Assembly (NCBI GenBank): GCA_947631955.1
Contig: CANRNJ010000005.1
Span: 149,544-190,185 of the forward strand
DNA: 40,642 bases
DNA from: an uncultured Lachnospiraceae bacterium
GTDB taxonomy: Bacteria > Bacillota > Clostridia > Lachnospirales > Lachnospiraceae
Direction: 5' to 3'
Part shown: positions 16,262 to 23,544 of the stretch, in pieces
How the letters are laid out: every line of letters starts with the position of its first letter
Numbering within the stretch: position 1 is the first letter of the stretch
The notes under the pieces: model-generated
The model's input: only the letters and a program-made list of their open reading frames with translations
The model's database searches: none
What the model was told of the DNA's origin: nothing
Translations under genes and position numbers: made by a program

Positions 16262-16459
16262 CTAAGATTCCTCCGGAATGATCAGGGCTGCCGCGATATA
16301 TACGACCAGTCCCGTACCGCAGCTTACCATGGTGCACAGCAGCCACACCAGACGTATCAAAGTCGGGTCCACGTTCAGGTATTCTCCGATCCCGCCGCAT
16401 ACGCCGCAAAAAGTTCTGTTGGTCCGTGAACGCACCAGTTTCCTATAATCGTTTCCCAT
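16262..16459 (-). CDS. PspC-domain small membrane protein
   Basis: A 65-residue PspC-domain protein: RTNRTFCGVCGGIGEYLNVDPTLIRLVW (part quoted: CGVCGGIGEYLNVDPTLIR) followed by one transmembrane helix. PspC proteins take part in envelope stress responses. AGGAGG lies 6 nt upstream of the start. It is the last gene of the padR-DUF1700-DUF4097 operon, separated from DUF4097 by a tandem-repeat spacer of about 175 bp. Confidence 0.9.
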   Translation of the reverse strand: MGNDYRKLVRSRTNRTFCGVCGGIGEYLNVDPTLIRLVWLLCTMVSCGTGLVVYIAAALIIPEES

Positions 16460-16474
16460 AATGTTCCTCCTGTT

Positions 16475-16637
16475 GTTGTTTTTATGTTGTACCGCTTTGT
16501 TTCTGTTGTTCCTTGTACAGGACCGTCTGTTTTTGTTGTTCTTTTTATGCGGTGCCGGTCCGCTTCTTGCTGTTTCTTTTATGCTGTGCCGGTCCGCTTC
16601 TTGCTGTTTCTTTTACGCTGTGCCGGTCCGCTTTTTA
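16475..16637. repeat. 34-bp minisatellite between DUF4097 and pspC
   Basis: The 11-base core TGCCGGTCCGC starts at 16553, 16587 and 16621, exactly 34 bp apart, inside units that also share TTCTTGCTGTTTCTTTTA. More diverged units continue to about 16475 (CTGTTGTTCCTTGTACAGG and similar). The last unit abuts the DUF4097 stop codon. On the transcribed strand the array is purine-rich and lies within the presumed operon mRNA. Confidence 0.85.
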
Positions 16638-17648
16638 CTGTTCAAATAAGAGAGTGACGGTTCCCATGGCGCAATCGATGTCATATGTGCTGCCGCTGCC
16701 GTTGTCGATCTTCTGTTCTCTGGCCAGCCCGGAGTAATTGCTGCCGCCAACGCTGACCGTTCCCATGGAACAATCGATCACATAGTTATGGTCCTGCTCG
16801 GCGTCCCAAAGGTTCAGCGTGACGGTCCCCATGCCGCAGTCGATGGCAAGATCGCTCTCGACCGTACCGCTCAGAGTCATCTTTCCCATACCGAGATCCA
16901 TATCAACGTCCCCCGTGACGGAAGCTTCCTCGATCAACACCTCCCCCGCGCCGATGGACAGATCCGCATCCGGACAGGACAACTGCCCGATACGCAGGCT
17001 TCCCGCCCCGACTTCCATCGACAGGAACGAATCTGCACACAGCCCGTCGAAGCGGCCTGTCCCCGCGCCCAGTTCAATGTCTATGTCGCCCGCCCTCAGC
17101 GGAACGGACTCGAATGTACCCGAACCGACCCAGATATCCATATAGTCGAACACCACATCTTCCGGAAGGTACAGATAGACTTCATCCGTTTCATCGGAGA
17201 ATAGATCAGACCTCCAGCTCCGCCTTGTCCGGATCGCCAGCGTGCCTTCCTCGACGCAGTAACGGACCCTGTTTCCGGAATCGTCGGCCAGGATCCTTAT
17301 GGTCCTGTCCTCGGACTTACAAATATGCAGTCTGCATGCGTCCACATCGATCTCCAGTCTTTGAAGCGCATCCGCCGCCACCGATACGGTTCCTCCGGCT
17401 GCCCCGCCGACCGGTTTCCATTCCCTGCCGTCCGTTTCCGAGCGATCCCTGCCGCCCAGGAGATCCAGCCTGACGTTTATCCCGTTTACAAGGGTATAAG
17501 GGAATCGCAGGTTCCAAAGGTCCATATCTTCGAGCCGGGCGAACCCGCCCAATAATCTGCCTACGCCGCACATGACGCATCCTGCGCAGAACATTATAAG
17601 CGCCGTGATAAGGCATCCTTTTGTGAATTTTTTCATCCATGATGTCAT
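16635..17648 (-). CDS. DUF4097-type beta-strand repeat lipoprotein-like protein
   Basis: A 337-residue protein with one N-terminal hydrophobic segment (residues 11-33, containing cysteines, CLITALIMFCAGCVMCGVG) and a long exported region of short beta repeats in which G-x-G or G-M-G turns recur (VGSGTFESV, ELGAGTGRFDG, EVGAGSLRIG, DLGMGKMTL, DCGMGTVTL, DCSMGTVSV, DCAMGTVTL). This is the DUF4097 adhesin-like beta-roll. The start ATG overlaps the DUF1700 stop (ATGA) with GGAGGT 8 nt upstream. Exact role unknown; in such operons it goes with envelope-stress regulation. Confidence 0.83.
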   Translation of the reverse strand: MTSWMKKFTKGCLITALIMFCAGCVMCGVGRLLGGFARLEDMDLWNLRFPYTLVNGINVRLDLLGGRDRSETDGREWKPVGGAAGGTVSVAADALQRLEIDVDACRLHICKSEDRTIRILADDSGNRVRYCVEEGTLAIRTRRSWRSDLFSDETDEVYLYLPEDVVFDYMDIWVGSGTFESVPLRAGDIDIELGAGTGRFDGLCADSFLSMEVGAGSLRIGQLSCPDADLSIGAGEVLIEEASVTGDVDMDLGMGKMTLSGTVESDLAIDCGMGTVTLNLWDAEQDHNYVIDCSMGTVSVGGSNYSGLAREQKIDNGSGSTYDIDCAMGTVTLLFEQ

Positions 17649-18445
17649 GCCCGTGCACCTCCTCTGTTAAAAAGTCTGCGTCCCGCCGCCGCGATCAGCT
17701 TCACGACCGCCGGAATCGCCGCACCGGCAATCACGATCATCAGCCATAAGAAGACCAGCCCTAAGGCAAATGTGATGAACGAAGCGCCGATCACGCACAC
17801 GCCGGGGATCGGCTCCGTGAACAGCAATGCGAATCCTGCTATCAGCAGGGCGATCGATGTTACCATAAGCGCTGCGCCGAGCGCAAAAAGCGCCACAAAA
17901 ACACCAAACAATGCCGCGAATACGCCCACCACTAAGCCAAACGCTGCGCCCAAGAGCCCGACCCAGACCGGAAACGTCAGCACCAGTGCGATCACGATCA
18001 ACACAATAGCGCCGCCGGACATTCTCTTTTCATCTTTCGCACGGCCGCTGCCGAAGTCGTCTTTCTGCCGGCCGTATGCAGGACCCCGGCCCGGATCGCT
18101 CTGCGCGTCCGATGCGCCGGACACATAGCTGCGCCTTGCGCCCGTTCTGCGGTAGTAATCGTCCGCCGTCATATCGGGATTCATCATCTCGTTTTTATGG
18201 GCCTGCGCATAACCGCTGAAACCGGATTCCGTAAATTCTCCCGCATCCCCGCCGTCATTCAATCCCGCCTTGATCGACCGGGCCAGTTCTTCCGGCGTCC
18301 CAAGCGAGGCAATGACGCCGCTCTCATTCTCCACACCGGCATCGTCGAAATAATCGTTATAATACCGGATCGCCGCCTCCCGTTCCGCAGGCGGCACATC
18401 GCTCAGAAGCTGTGACAGACGTTTCATAAATTCCGCTCTATTCAT
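17645..18445 (-). CDS. DUF1700 (HAAS-domain) membrane protein
   Basis: A 266-residue protein beginning with the HAAS/DUF1700 domain (MNRAEFMKRLSQLLSDVPPAER, parts shown; EAAIRYYNDYFDDAG), a soluble linker of about 60 residues rich in polar residues, then at least three transmembrane segments (about residues 135-250). HAAS domains act with the neighbouring PadR regulator and DUF4097 partner. It overlaps padR at the start by 8 nt (start 18445, GGAGG upstream) and DUF4097 at its end by 4 nt, so the genes are translationally coupled. Confidence 0.88.
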   Translation of the reverse strand: MNRAEFMKRLSQLLSDVPPAEREAAIRYYNDYFDDAGVENESGVIASLGTPEELARSIKAGLNDGGDAGEFTESGFSGYAQAHKNEMMNPDMTADDYYRRTGARRSYVSGASDAQSDPGRGPAYGRQKDDFGSGRAKDEKRMSGGAIVLIVIALVLTFPVWVGLLGAAFGLVVGVFAALFGVFVALFALGAALMVTSIALLIAGFALLFTEPIPGVCVIGASFITFALGLVFLWLMIVIAGAAIPAVVKLIAAAGRRLFNRGGARA

Positions 18446-18764
18446 GCTTCAATCCTCCCTCAAATATACTGTTCAATTTCGCAGAATACCGATACCATTC
18501 ACTGATATACAGGTTGAGCTGCGCTCTTCCCTTCTCCGTCACTTTGTAATACCGCCTGTTCCTGCCCGCGCACTCCATGTCGTAGACTGCCAGACATTCG
18601 TCTTTCTGCAGCCGCCTGAGCACCGGATACAGCGTAGATTCGGATATTTCAATGACCTGCCGTACTTCTTGGGTGATCTTATACCCGTAAGTCCCCTCAG
18701 GTTCACCGGAAACTACCGCCAACACGATCGCATCCAATAGCGCCGCACCCGTGTTAAAAACCAT
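18438..18764 (-). CDS. PadR-family transcriptional regulator
   Basis: A 108-residue winged-helix repressor of the PadR type: LDAIVLAVVSGEPEGTYGYKITQEV, then the recognition part ISESTLYPVLRRLQKDECL, then the wing RRYYKVTEKGRAQL. Start at ATG 18764, with AAAGGAGG about 7 nt upstream; longer frames start in the leader without such a site. It is the first gene of the padR-DUF1700-DUF4097-pspC operon and probably represses it through the two palindromes at its promoter. The 300-nt leader between promoter and start is unusually long. Confidence 0.93.
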   Translation of the reverse strand: MVFNTGAALLDAIVLAVVSGEPEGTYGYKITQEVRQVIEISESTLYPVLRRLQKDECLAVYDMECAGRNRRYYKVTEKGRAQLNLYISEWYRYSAKLNSIFEGGLKHE

Positions 18765-18835
18765 ACGATAACCTCCTTTCCTCCCTTTGACACATTTCAT
18801 AATGAATCATCCGTTTCTGTTGATTTCGATCAGCC

Positions 18836-18990
18836 TGCTGTCTGTTTGTTATTTTGCTATTTTGCTATTGCGCTGCATTGCCGTTTCACTCTATCGCCGT
18901 ATCGTCTTGCTATTTTTATGTTGTTTTATTACTTTGCTGCCGTATTGTCTTGCTATCCTTATGTTATTTTATTACCCTGCCGTATTGCTC
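18836..18990. repeat. T-rich degenerate repeats in the padR leader
   Basis: Two units of about 40 bp, each beginning GCCGTAT and running through TCTTGCTAT to TTTATTAC, occupy roughly 18895-18975, flanked by shorter TTGCTATT repeats. The region carries no convincing gene: an open frame on the plus strand is just hydrophobic residues produced by T-rich DNA. It is transcribed as the 5' leader of padR, purine/A-rich in the mRNA. Confidence 0.6.
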
Positions 18991-19031
18991 TATTTCTTTG
19001 GTTTATATTGGTTTATATTGTTTAGTTTTAT

Positions 19032-19054
19032 AATATTATATGGCGTATAATATT
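19032..19054. promoter_or_regulatory. PadR-type operator, site 1
   Basis: A perfect palindrome with 9-base arms AATATTATA (19032-19040) and TATAATATT (19046-19054) around TGGCG. It lies just downstream of the expected padR transcription start and resembles the AT-rich inverted repeats bound by PadR proteins. Confidence 0.72.
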
Positions 19055-19063
19055 GTTTCCGTT

Positions 19064-19086
19064 GATACTATACGACATATAATATT
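19064..19086. promoter_or_regulatory. PadR-type operator, site 2
   Basis: Near-palindrome with arms GATACTATA (19064-19072) and TATAATATT (19078-19086) around CGACA, overlapping the -10 and spacer of the padR promoter. Its centre is 32 bp, about three helical turns, from site 1. Confidence 0.72.
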
Positions 19087-19095
19087 ATTTGTCAA
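19067..19095 (-). promoter_or_regulatory. Promoter of the padR operon
   Basis: Minus-strand -35 TTGACA (19090-19095), -10 TATAGT (19067-19072), 17-nt spacer. Covered by operator site 2, which explains autorepression. Confidence 0.85.
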
Positions 19096-19135
19096 CCATG
19101 TTTTTCAAGATTGCAAAAAACTTTTTTAAATCGCA

Positions 19136-19175
19136 AAAAACGGCCTGCCAAAAAGCAGACCGTTTTCTTACTTCT
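19136..19175 (-). terminator. Terminator of the DUF6465-like gene
   Basis: A hairpin pairs AAACGG-CTGC with GCAG-CCGTTT (one internal mismatch) around a short A-rich loop. On the minus strand it is followed by TTTTTTG. It ends the transcript of the gene at 19270-19551. Confidence 0.75.
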
Positions 19176-19262
19176 ATTTCTATTCTAACTATTCTAATTC
19201 TAACTATTCTATTCTAACTATTCTAACTACTATTCCTATTCTATCTACCTCTATTTACCGGA
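19176..19262. repeat. Simple TTCTAACTA-type repeats in a 3' untranslated region
   Basis: About 85 bases made of imperfect units such as CTATTCTAACTATT, repeated five or more times, lie between the stop of the DUF6465-like gene and its terminator. Low-complexity, non-coding. Confidence 0.7.
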
Positions 19263-19269
19263 TCCCGGT

Positions 19270-19551
19270 TCAGTCGTAGAACAGATTTACTTTTCCTACG
19301 ACGCCGTCGTTTATAACATAGTAGGCGGTGAAATCTTCGGGTTTCATGTAGATCTGGATATTTTTGATAGAACCTTTCTTAAAACCTTTTGAATAATAAT
19401 GTGCTTTGACCCGTTCGGTCACTTTCTCCACACTGACTTCGTACCCTCTGTACTGCAAGACCATTTCCGAGGAAACATCCGGTTCCTCAGCCGGTTTGCT
19501 GACCGCTTCTTCAACCTGTTCAGTCAATTCCCTTTTATCCGCTGCGTCCAT
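19270..19551 (-). CDS. DUF6465-like small protein
   Basis: A 93-residue protein. The first 30 residues are charged and Ala/Glu-rich; the rest (VLQYRGYEVSVEKVTERVKAHY, KNIQIYMKPEDFTAYYVIND, GKVNLFYD) matches in my memory the DUF6465 family common in Lachnospiraceae, function unknown. Start at 19551 has AGGAGG about 7 nt upstream. It is monocistronic: own promoter upstream and terminator downstream. Confidence 0.75.
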   Translation of the reverse strand: MDAADKRELTEQVEEAVSKPAEEPDVSSEMVLQYRGYEVSVEKVTERVKAHYYSKGFKKGSIKNIQIYMKPEDFTAYYVINDGVVGKVNLFYD

Positions 19552-19585
19552 ATCGTTTCCTCCTCTGTCTGTATGATCTGATTAT

Positions 19586-19614
19586 ATTGTAACATCATTT
19601 GACCGTTCCTACAA
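19586..19614 (-). promoter_or_regulatory. Promoter of the DUF6465-like gene
   Basis: Minus-strand -35 TTGTAG (19609-19614), -10 TACAAT (19586-19591), 17-nt spacer, 35 nt upstream of the start codon. Confidence 0.65.
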
Positions 19615-19629
19615 GAAGAGATTGTGTCC

Positions 19630-19712
19630 GCAGGGATCCTGTCTGCCGGATTCTGCCGCCGGATTCTGTCTGCCGGATTCTGCCTGCCGGATTTTGTCTG
19701 CCGGATCTTTCC
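19630..19712. repeat. 14-16-bp tandem repeat after the GH113 gene
   Basis: Imperfect units CTGCCGGATTCTG recur about five to six times just downstream of the glycosidase stop. The unit length is irregular (13-18 bp). No gene seen in it. Confidence 0.75.
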
Positions 19713-19723
19713 TGTTTCTTCCT

Positions 19724-20680
19724 TTATGAGAAGCCGCATCCCTCGTTCGGTTTTTTCCGCCCGTAGAAATCTCTCACGACCGCCTCGGCGGGCTTGCCGT
19801 AGAGATCATACCCGCAGTCCTTCACGGCAGTCTGGAGAGAGCGCTGTTTCCACGTCCAATCCCAGAGGCAGAAGCCCTGCACGAAATCGCGCGCGCCTGC
19901 CGTCCGGAACATTTCCCGGTACCAGTCCTCCTGTTCCTCCAGAGCCAGCTCGCCCCGTATCTTCCAATCGTTCGGCACTTTTGACGAACCTTCCGTGGAC
20001 ATACAGCCCGCTTCGGCAAAGAAAAACGGTTTGTTGAATTTTCTGACAACGGCCTCGATCCGGTCCAGCTGGCGATCCCAGTCATCGATCGGATAATATC
20101 CGCTGGAAGAGATCACATCGACGCAGTCCCACCATGTTACATTGTCTTCCTGATATTTATCCGTATTGTAGGACACGAATCCGCCGTACTGCGTTCTGAT
20201 ATCCCGGATCAGCTGCCGCCATTCCTGATCGCGGCGCTCGGACATGACCATCTCGCAGCCCGGCAGGAACATCTCACAGCCTGTCTTCTGGGCAAGTCCG
20301 GCAAAGTGAAGCTGAAATCCGGTATATGACTCAAACCATCTGCTCCACTTCGGCTCGCAGGGGACCTCTTTGTCAAAGAAATTGATGTGCGCCCTCCACG
20401 TTCCGTTTTTACAGTTCACCGTCGGCTTCAATCCTACGGCCAGTCCTTTTCCGTGTATGTAATCGACCATACGGGTCAACTCTTCGTCCGACATGGTCGC
20501 CTGCGTCGTATAGTCAATCGACTCCGACTGCGGCGTTTCTTGGACAGCGTTCGGCACAAGCATGATAAAATTGGTATTCGTCCGCTCGATCAGAAGATCC
20601 ATGCTCTGATAAGCCGTTTTCTGCTCAAAACTCCCTCTGCCTGCAAAGGCGCCGAAAGTGATCCCCTTGATATACTGCAT
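19724..20680 (-). CDS. GH113-like glycoside hydrolase (beta-mannanase type)
   Basis: A 318-residue cytoplasmic (no signal peptide) TIM-barrel protein. The start MQYIKGITFGAFAGRG and the overall length resemble glycoside hydrolase family 113, whose studied members cut beta-1,4-mannan or manno-oligosaccharides. Candidate catalytic residues are the acid/base Glu143 in LPGCEMVMSE and the nucleophile Glu223 in FFFAEAGC. ATG 20680 was preferred over 20692 because GGAG is 6 nt upstream of the former while the latter is too close to its ribosome binding site. It is divergent from an AraC regulator, which probably controls it. Family call is from memory of motifs; other clan-A families are possible. 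Confidence 0.75.
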   Translation of the reverse strand: MQYIKGITFGAFAGRGSFEQKTAYQSMDLLIERTNTNFIMLVPNAVQETPQSESIDYTTQATMSDEELTRMVDYIHGKGLAVGLKPTVNCKNGTWRAHINFFDKEVPCEPKWSRWFESYTGFQLHFAGLAQKTGCEMFLPGCEMVMSERRDQEWRQLIRDIRTQYGGFVSYNTDKYQEDNVTWWDCVDVISSSGYYPIDDWDRQLDRIEAVVRKFNKPFFFAEAGCMSTEGSSKVPNDWKIRGELALEEQEDWYREMFRTAGARDFVQGFCLWDWTWKQRSLQTAVKDCGYDLYGKPAEAVVRDFYGRKKPNEGCGFS

Positions 20681-20735
20681 ACTATTCTCCATTCCTCCCT
20701 ATTGTCCGGATCTGTACTTATTTTCATAGAACACT

Positions 20736-20765
20736 ATAGCAATTTCTTTTCCGCAATGCTATAAT
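20736..20765 (+). promoter_or_regulatory. Divergent control region with inverted repeat
   Basis: Within the 209 bp between the glycosidase and araC starts there is a 7-bp inverted repeat, TATAGCA and TGCTATA, separated by about 15 bases, overlapping a plus-strand TATAAT (20760-20765). It is a candidate AraC binding site or a divergent promoter core. Confidence 0.4.
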
Positions 20766-20889
20766 AAAACAACTTATAAATTGCATAAATCTCTGATGCC
20801 ATATGGATACAAAGCGTAATATATGGCACATTTTCACACACCGGATTAGTATTTATCGATACAATATCGATCAGGGAAAGGACGGTTCC

Positions 20890-21768
20890 ATGCATTATCT
20901 GTACGAAGATCATGACATTTTGAGCACCCCATACGAAGCTTTTCTGTTCGATACCCGCAAAGAAGTGTTCCCGGTCAAACCGCACTGGCACTACTTTGTG
21001 GAAATGCTCTATATGCTTGAAGGGACGGCGTTCATCGAAGTCAACCAGCAGGAATTCTATGTGTCCGAGGGCGACCTTGTCCTGTTCCACGCCGGGGACG
21101 TCCACGCGATCTACTCCGCTGCCGGGACCCCTCTGCGCTACATAGTGTTAAAGTTCGACTCGAACCGTCTTTCTATCAACAACAGCTACACGCCCAGACT
21201 GTCCGCCGTTCTTCAGTATGCCAGAAAGTCCAGACAGGGCGCCTGCTATTTTCCGGCGGACCGGATCGCACAGCTGCCTCTGCGCAGACGTTTTGAAGCA
21301 TGTGTCCGCGAGGCCGAGGAGAAGCAGTACGGTTACGATGTGCGCATCCACGCCGAGATCAGTTCCCTTCTGATCGAGATCATCCGGCTGTGGCAGGCCG
21401 ACGGGCTCTCCATCCACGAACTTTTTTCGGTCTGTACCGATACGGGGGCTTCCATCCACAACATCACCGAATACATCGACCGTCATGCCGGAGAACCCCT
21501 TAAGATAAACGATCTGGCCGCTATGTGCCACATGAGTTATTCCTATTTTGCCAAATGTTTTAAAGAGATGTACGGCCGCTCCTGCAAGGATTATGTGGAA
21601 CTTATCAAAATCGAAAAAGGGGAAGAACTGCTGCTGTTCACAGACTCTTCCCTTTCCCAGATCAGTCAGGAGCTCGGTTTCTCCGACTGCAGCCATTTTA
21701 TCCGGACGTTCCGCAAGTGGAAACAGTCCACTCCCGCGCAATTCCGGCTACAGCAGCGCAGGCAGTAA
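20890..21768 (+). CDS. AraC-family transcriptional regulator
   Basis: A 292-residue regulator. The N-terminal cupin sensor shows the typical HWHYFVEMLYMLEG and EGDLVLFHAGDVHAIYS segments. The C-terminal AraC/XylS double helix-turn-helix has LKINDLAAMCHMSYSYFAKCFKE and ISQELGFSDCSHFIRTFRKW (parts: LGFSDCSHFIRTFRKW). Start at 20890 is supported by AAAGGA 7 nt upstream; a longer frame from 20803 has no ribosome binding site. Divergent from the GH113-like gene, so probably its sugar-responsive activator. Its stop directly abuts the stop of the convergent ABC gene. Confidence 0.9.
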   Translation: MHYLYEDHDILSTPYEAFLFDTRKEVFPVKPHWHYFVEMLYMLEGTAFIEVNQQEFYVSEGDLVLFHAGDVHAIYSAAGTPLRYIVLKFDSNRLSINNSYTPRLSAVLQYARKSRQGACYFPADRIAQLPLRRRFEACVREAEEKQYGYDVRIHAEISSLLIEIIRLWQADGLSIHELFSVCTDTGASIHNITEYIDRHAGEPLKINDLAAMCHMSYSYFAKCFKEMYGRSCKDYVELIKIEKGEELLLFTDSSLSQISQELGFSDCSHFIRTFRKWKQSTPAQFRLQQRRQ

Positions 21769-23544
21769 CTACTCGCCTTTAAACTGCGCCATATAAAGCT
21801 GATAATAGATCCCTTTCTTCTCCATCAGTTCTCCGGCATTGCCTTCTTCCGCTATCCTGCCGTCTTCCACGACAAAGATCCGGTCGGCCTTCTGGATCGT
21901 TGACAGCCGATGGGCAATGACAAAAGACGTCCTGCCCGCCAGAAGATGCTCGATTCCCTCTTGGACCAAGATCTCCGTCTTCGTGTCGATACTGGAAGTC
22001 GCCTCGTCCAAGATCAGGATCTTCGGGTCGGAAACCATCGTCCTCGCGAACGCCAAAAGCTGCTTCTGCCCGATAGACAGGCCGCCGCCCCGTTCAAGAA
22101 GCTCCGTATCGTATCCCTTCTCCAGTTTCATGATAAAATCATGCGCGTTTACCGCCTTTGCGGCCGCAATGATCTCCTCGTCCGAAGCGTCGGGCTTACC
22201 GTATCGTATGTTGTCCCGGATGGTCCCCGAAAACAGGAAATTGTCCTGCGTCATGATCCCCATCTGCCTGCGCAGGCTCTCGATCGACACCTTTTTCACA
22301 TCGTATCCGTCCACGCGGACCGTGCCCTCCTGAACGTCATAGAAGCGGCTGATCAGATTGACGATCGTGGATTTTCCCGCGCCCGTGGCTCCCACCAGCG
22401 CGATCGTTTCTCCGGGTTTGATCCGGAAACTCACGTCGTCCAGTACCTTGACCTTGTCGTCGTAGGAGAAACTCACATGTTCAAACGTCACTTCCCCGGC
22501 AATGGGCGGCATCTTGGCCACTCCCGCGGCATCCGTTATGGCAGGCGGCGTATCCAGTATCTCAAAGATCCTCTCCGCGCCCGCGATGTTGGTCACCAGC
22601 TGATTATAGAAATTACTGATATTCTGGATCGGATTCCAGAACATACTCAGATAGCTTCCGAAAGCGATGAACGTCCCCACGGAAACATGCTCGGCGCCGA
22701 GGACCACAATGCCGGTATAATACAGCAGGATACAGCCCACTCCCCACGAAAGATCGATCACGGACCCAAACGCATCGCTCATGCGCACCGCGTCGTCAAA
22801 GGCCGCCCTGTGCTCTCCCACCAGTTCGTCAAAGGTGCGCTCCGTTTCCTTCTGGGCATGAAAACTCTGTATGATCCGCATCCCTGCCATATCCTCATGG
22901 ATGAACGCATTGAGGTTGGCGGATTTTTTGCGGAAAAGCTGCCAGCGCGGATGCGCTTTTACCTGTATATACACCATTCCCAGCGCCATGAACGGAACGG
23001 TCAGAAGGGATGCCAGCGCCAGTTTCGGATTTTTCCATATCATGATCACCACGACCGCCGCCACCGTCAGCCCGTCGGGTATCAATGTCGTCACGCAGTT
23101 GGACAGCACGTCTTTGAGCGAATTGATATCCCCGATGATGCGGGACAGGATCTTGCCCGTCGGGCGGCTGTCAAAAAACTTAAAATCCAGTTTCTGTATA
23201 TGCGTATAGAGCTGCTGCCGGATCGTCAGAAGGATCTCGTTACATACTTTTGCCATAATATACATACGGGCTTTCACCGTTACCACCAGAAACAGATTGA
23301 GGATCAGCGCGGCGGCGAGCAGCCTGTAGAGCCCGGCATAGTCGCCTGCGGCGATATGATCGTCGATGGCCGACTCCATAATGAGCGGATTCGCCAGACT
23401 GACTGCCACGCCGTATCCCATAATGACAAGCACAAACAGGATCTGCCATTTATACTGCAGCAGATAACCGAACAGCCGCAGCAGAGTCTGTATCTTGCTC
23501 CGCTCTACACTCTGTTCATCGTCTTTATACGAGTTTACCGCCAT
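21769..23544 (-). CDS. ABC exporter half-transporter, subunit B
   Basis: A 591-residue half-transporter: six transmembrane helices (about residues 30-320) then a nucleotide-binding domain. Walker A is GATGAGKST, signature LSIGQKQL (Ile-Gly instead of the usual Gly-Gly), Walker B ILILDEATSSID with the catalytic Glu, H-loop IAHRLS. Start at 23544 with a GGCGGTGAG-type site; the gene overlaps subunit A by 20 nt. Pairs with subunit A as a heterodimeric exporter of the BmrCD/LmrCD/TM287-288 type, pumping drugs or peptides out. The longer frame to 23625 is unlikely. Confidence 0.9.
   Translation of the reverse strand: MAVNSYKDDEQSVERSKIQTLLRLFGYLLQYKWQILFVLVIMGYGVAVSLANPLIMESAIDDHIAAGDYAGLYRLLAAALILNLFLVVTVKARMYIMAKVCNEILLTIRQQLYTHIQKLDFKFFDSRPTGKILSRIIGDINSLKDVLSNCVTTLIPDGLTVAAVVVIMIWKNPKLALASLLTVPFMALGMVYIQVKAHPRWQLFRKKSANLNAFIHEDMAGMRIIQSFHAQKETERTFDELVGEHRAAFDDAVRMSDAFGSVIDLSWGVGCILLYYTGIVVLGAEHVSVGTFIAFGSYLSMFWNPIQNISNFYNQLVTNIAGAERIFEILDTPPAITDAAGVAKMPPIAGEVTFEHVSFSYDDKVKVLDDVSFRIKPGETIALVGATGAGKSTIVNLISRFYDVQEGTVRVDGYDVKKVSIESLRRQMGIMTQDNFLFSGTIRDNIRYGKPDASDEEIIAAAKAVNAHDFIMKLEKGYDTELLERGGGLSIGQKQLLAFARTMVSDPKILILDEATSSIDTKTEILVQEGIEHLLAGRTSFVIAHRLSTIQKADRIFVVEDGRIAEEGNAGELMEKKGIYYQLYMAQFKGE

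Noticed and set aside
18787..19050. Hydrophobic 87-residue plus-strand frame in the padR leader
   Set aside because: Produced by T-rich repeats, no ribosome binding site. It covers an operator site.
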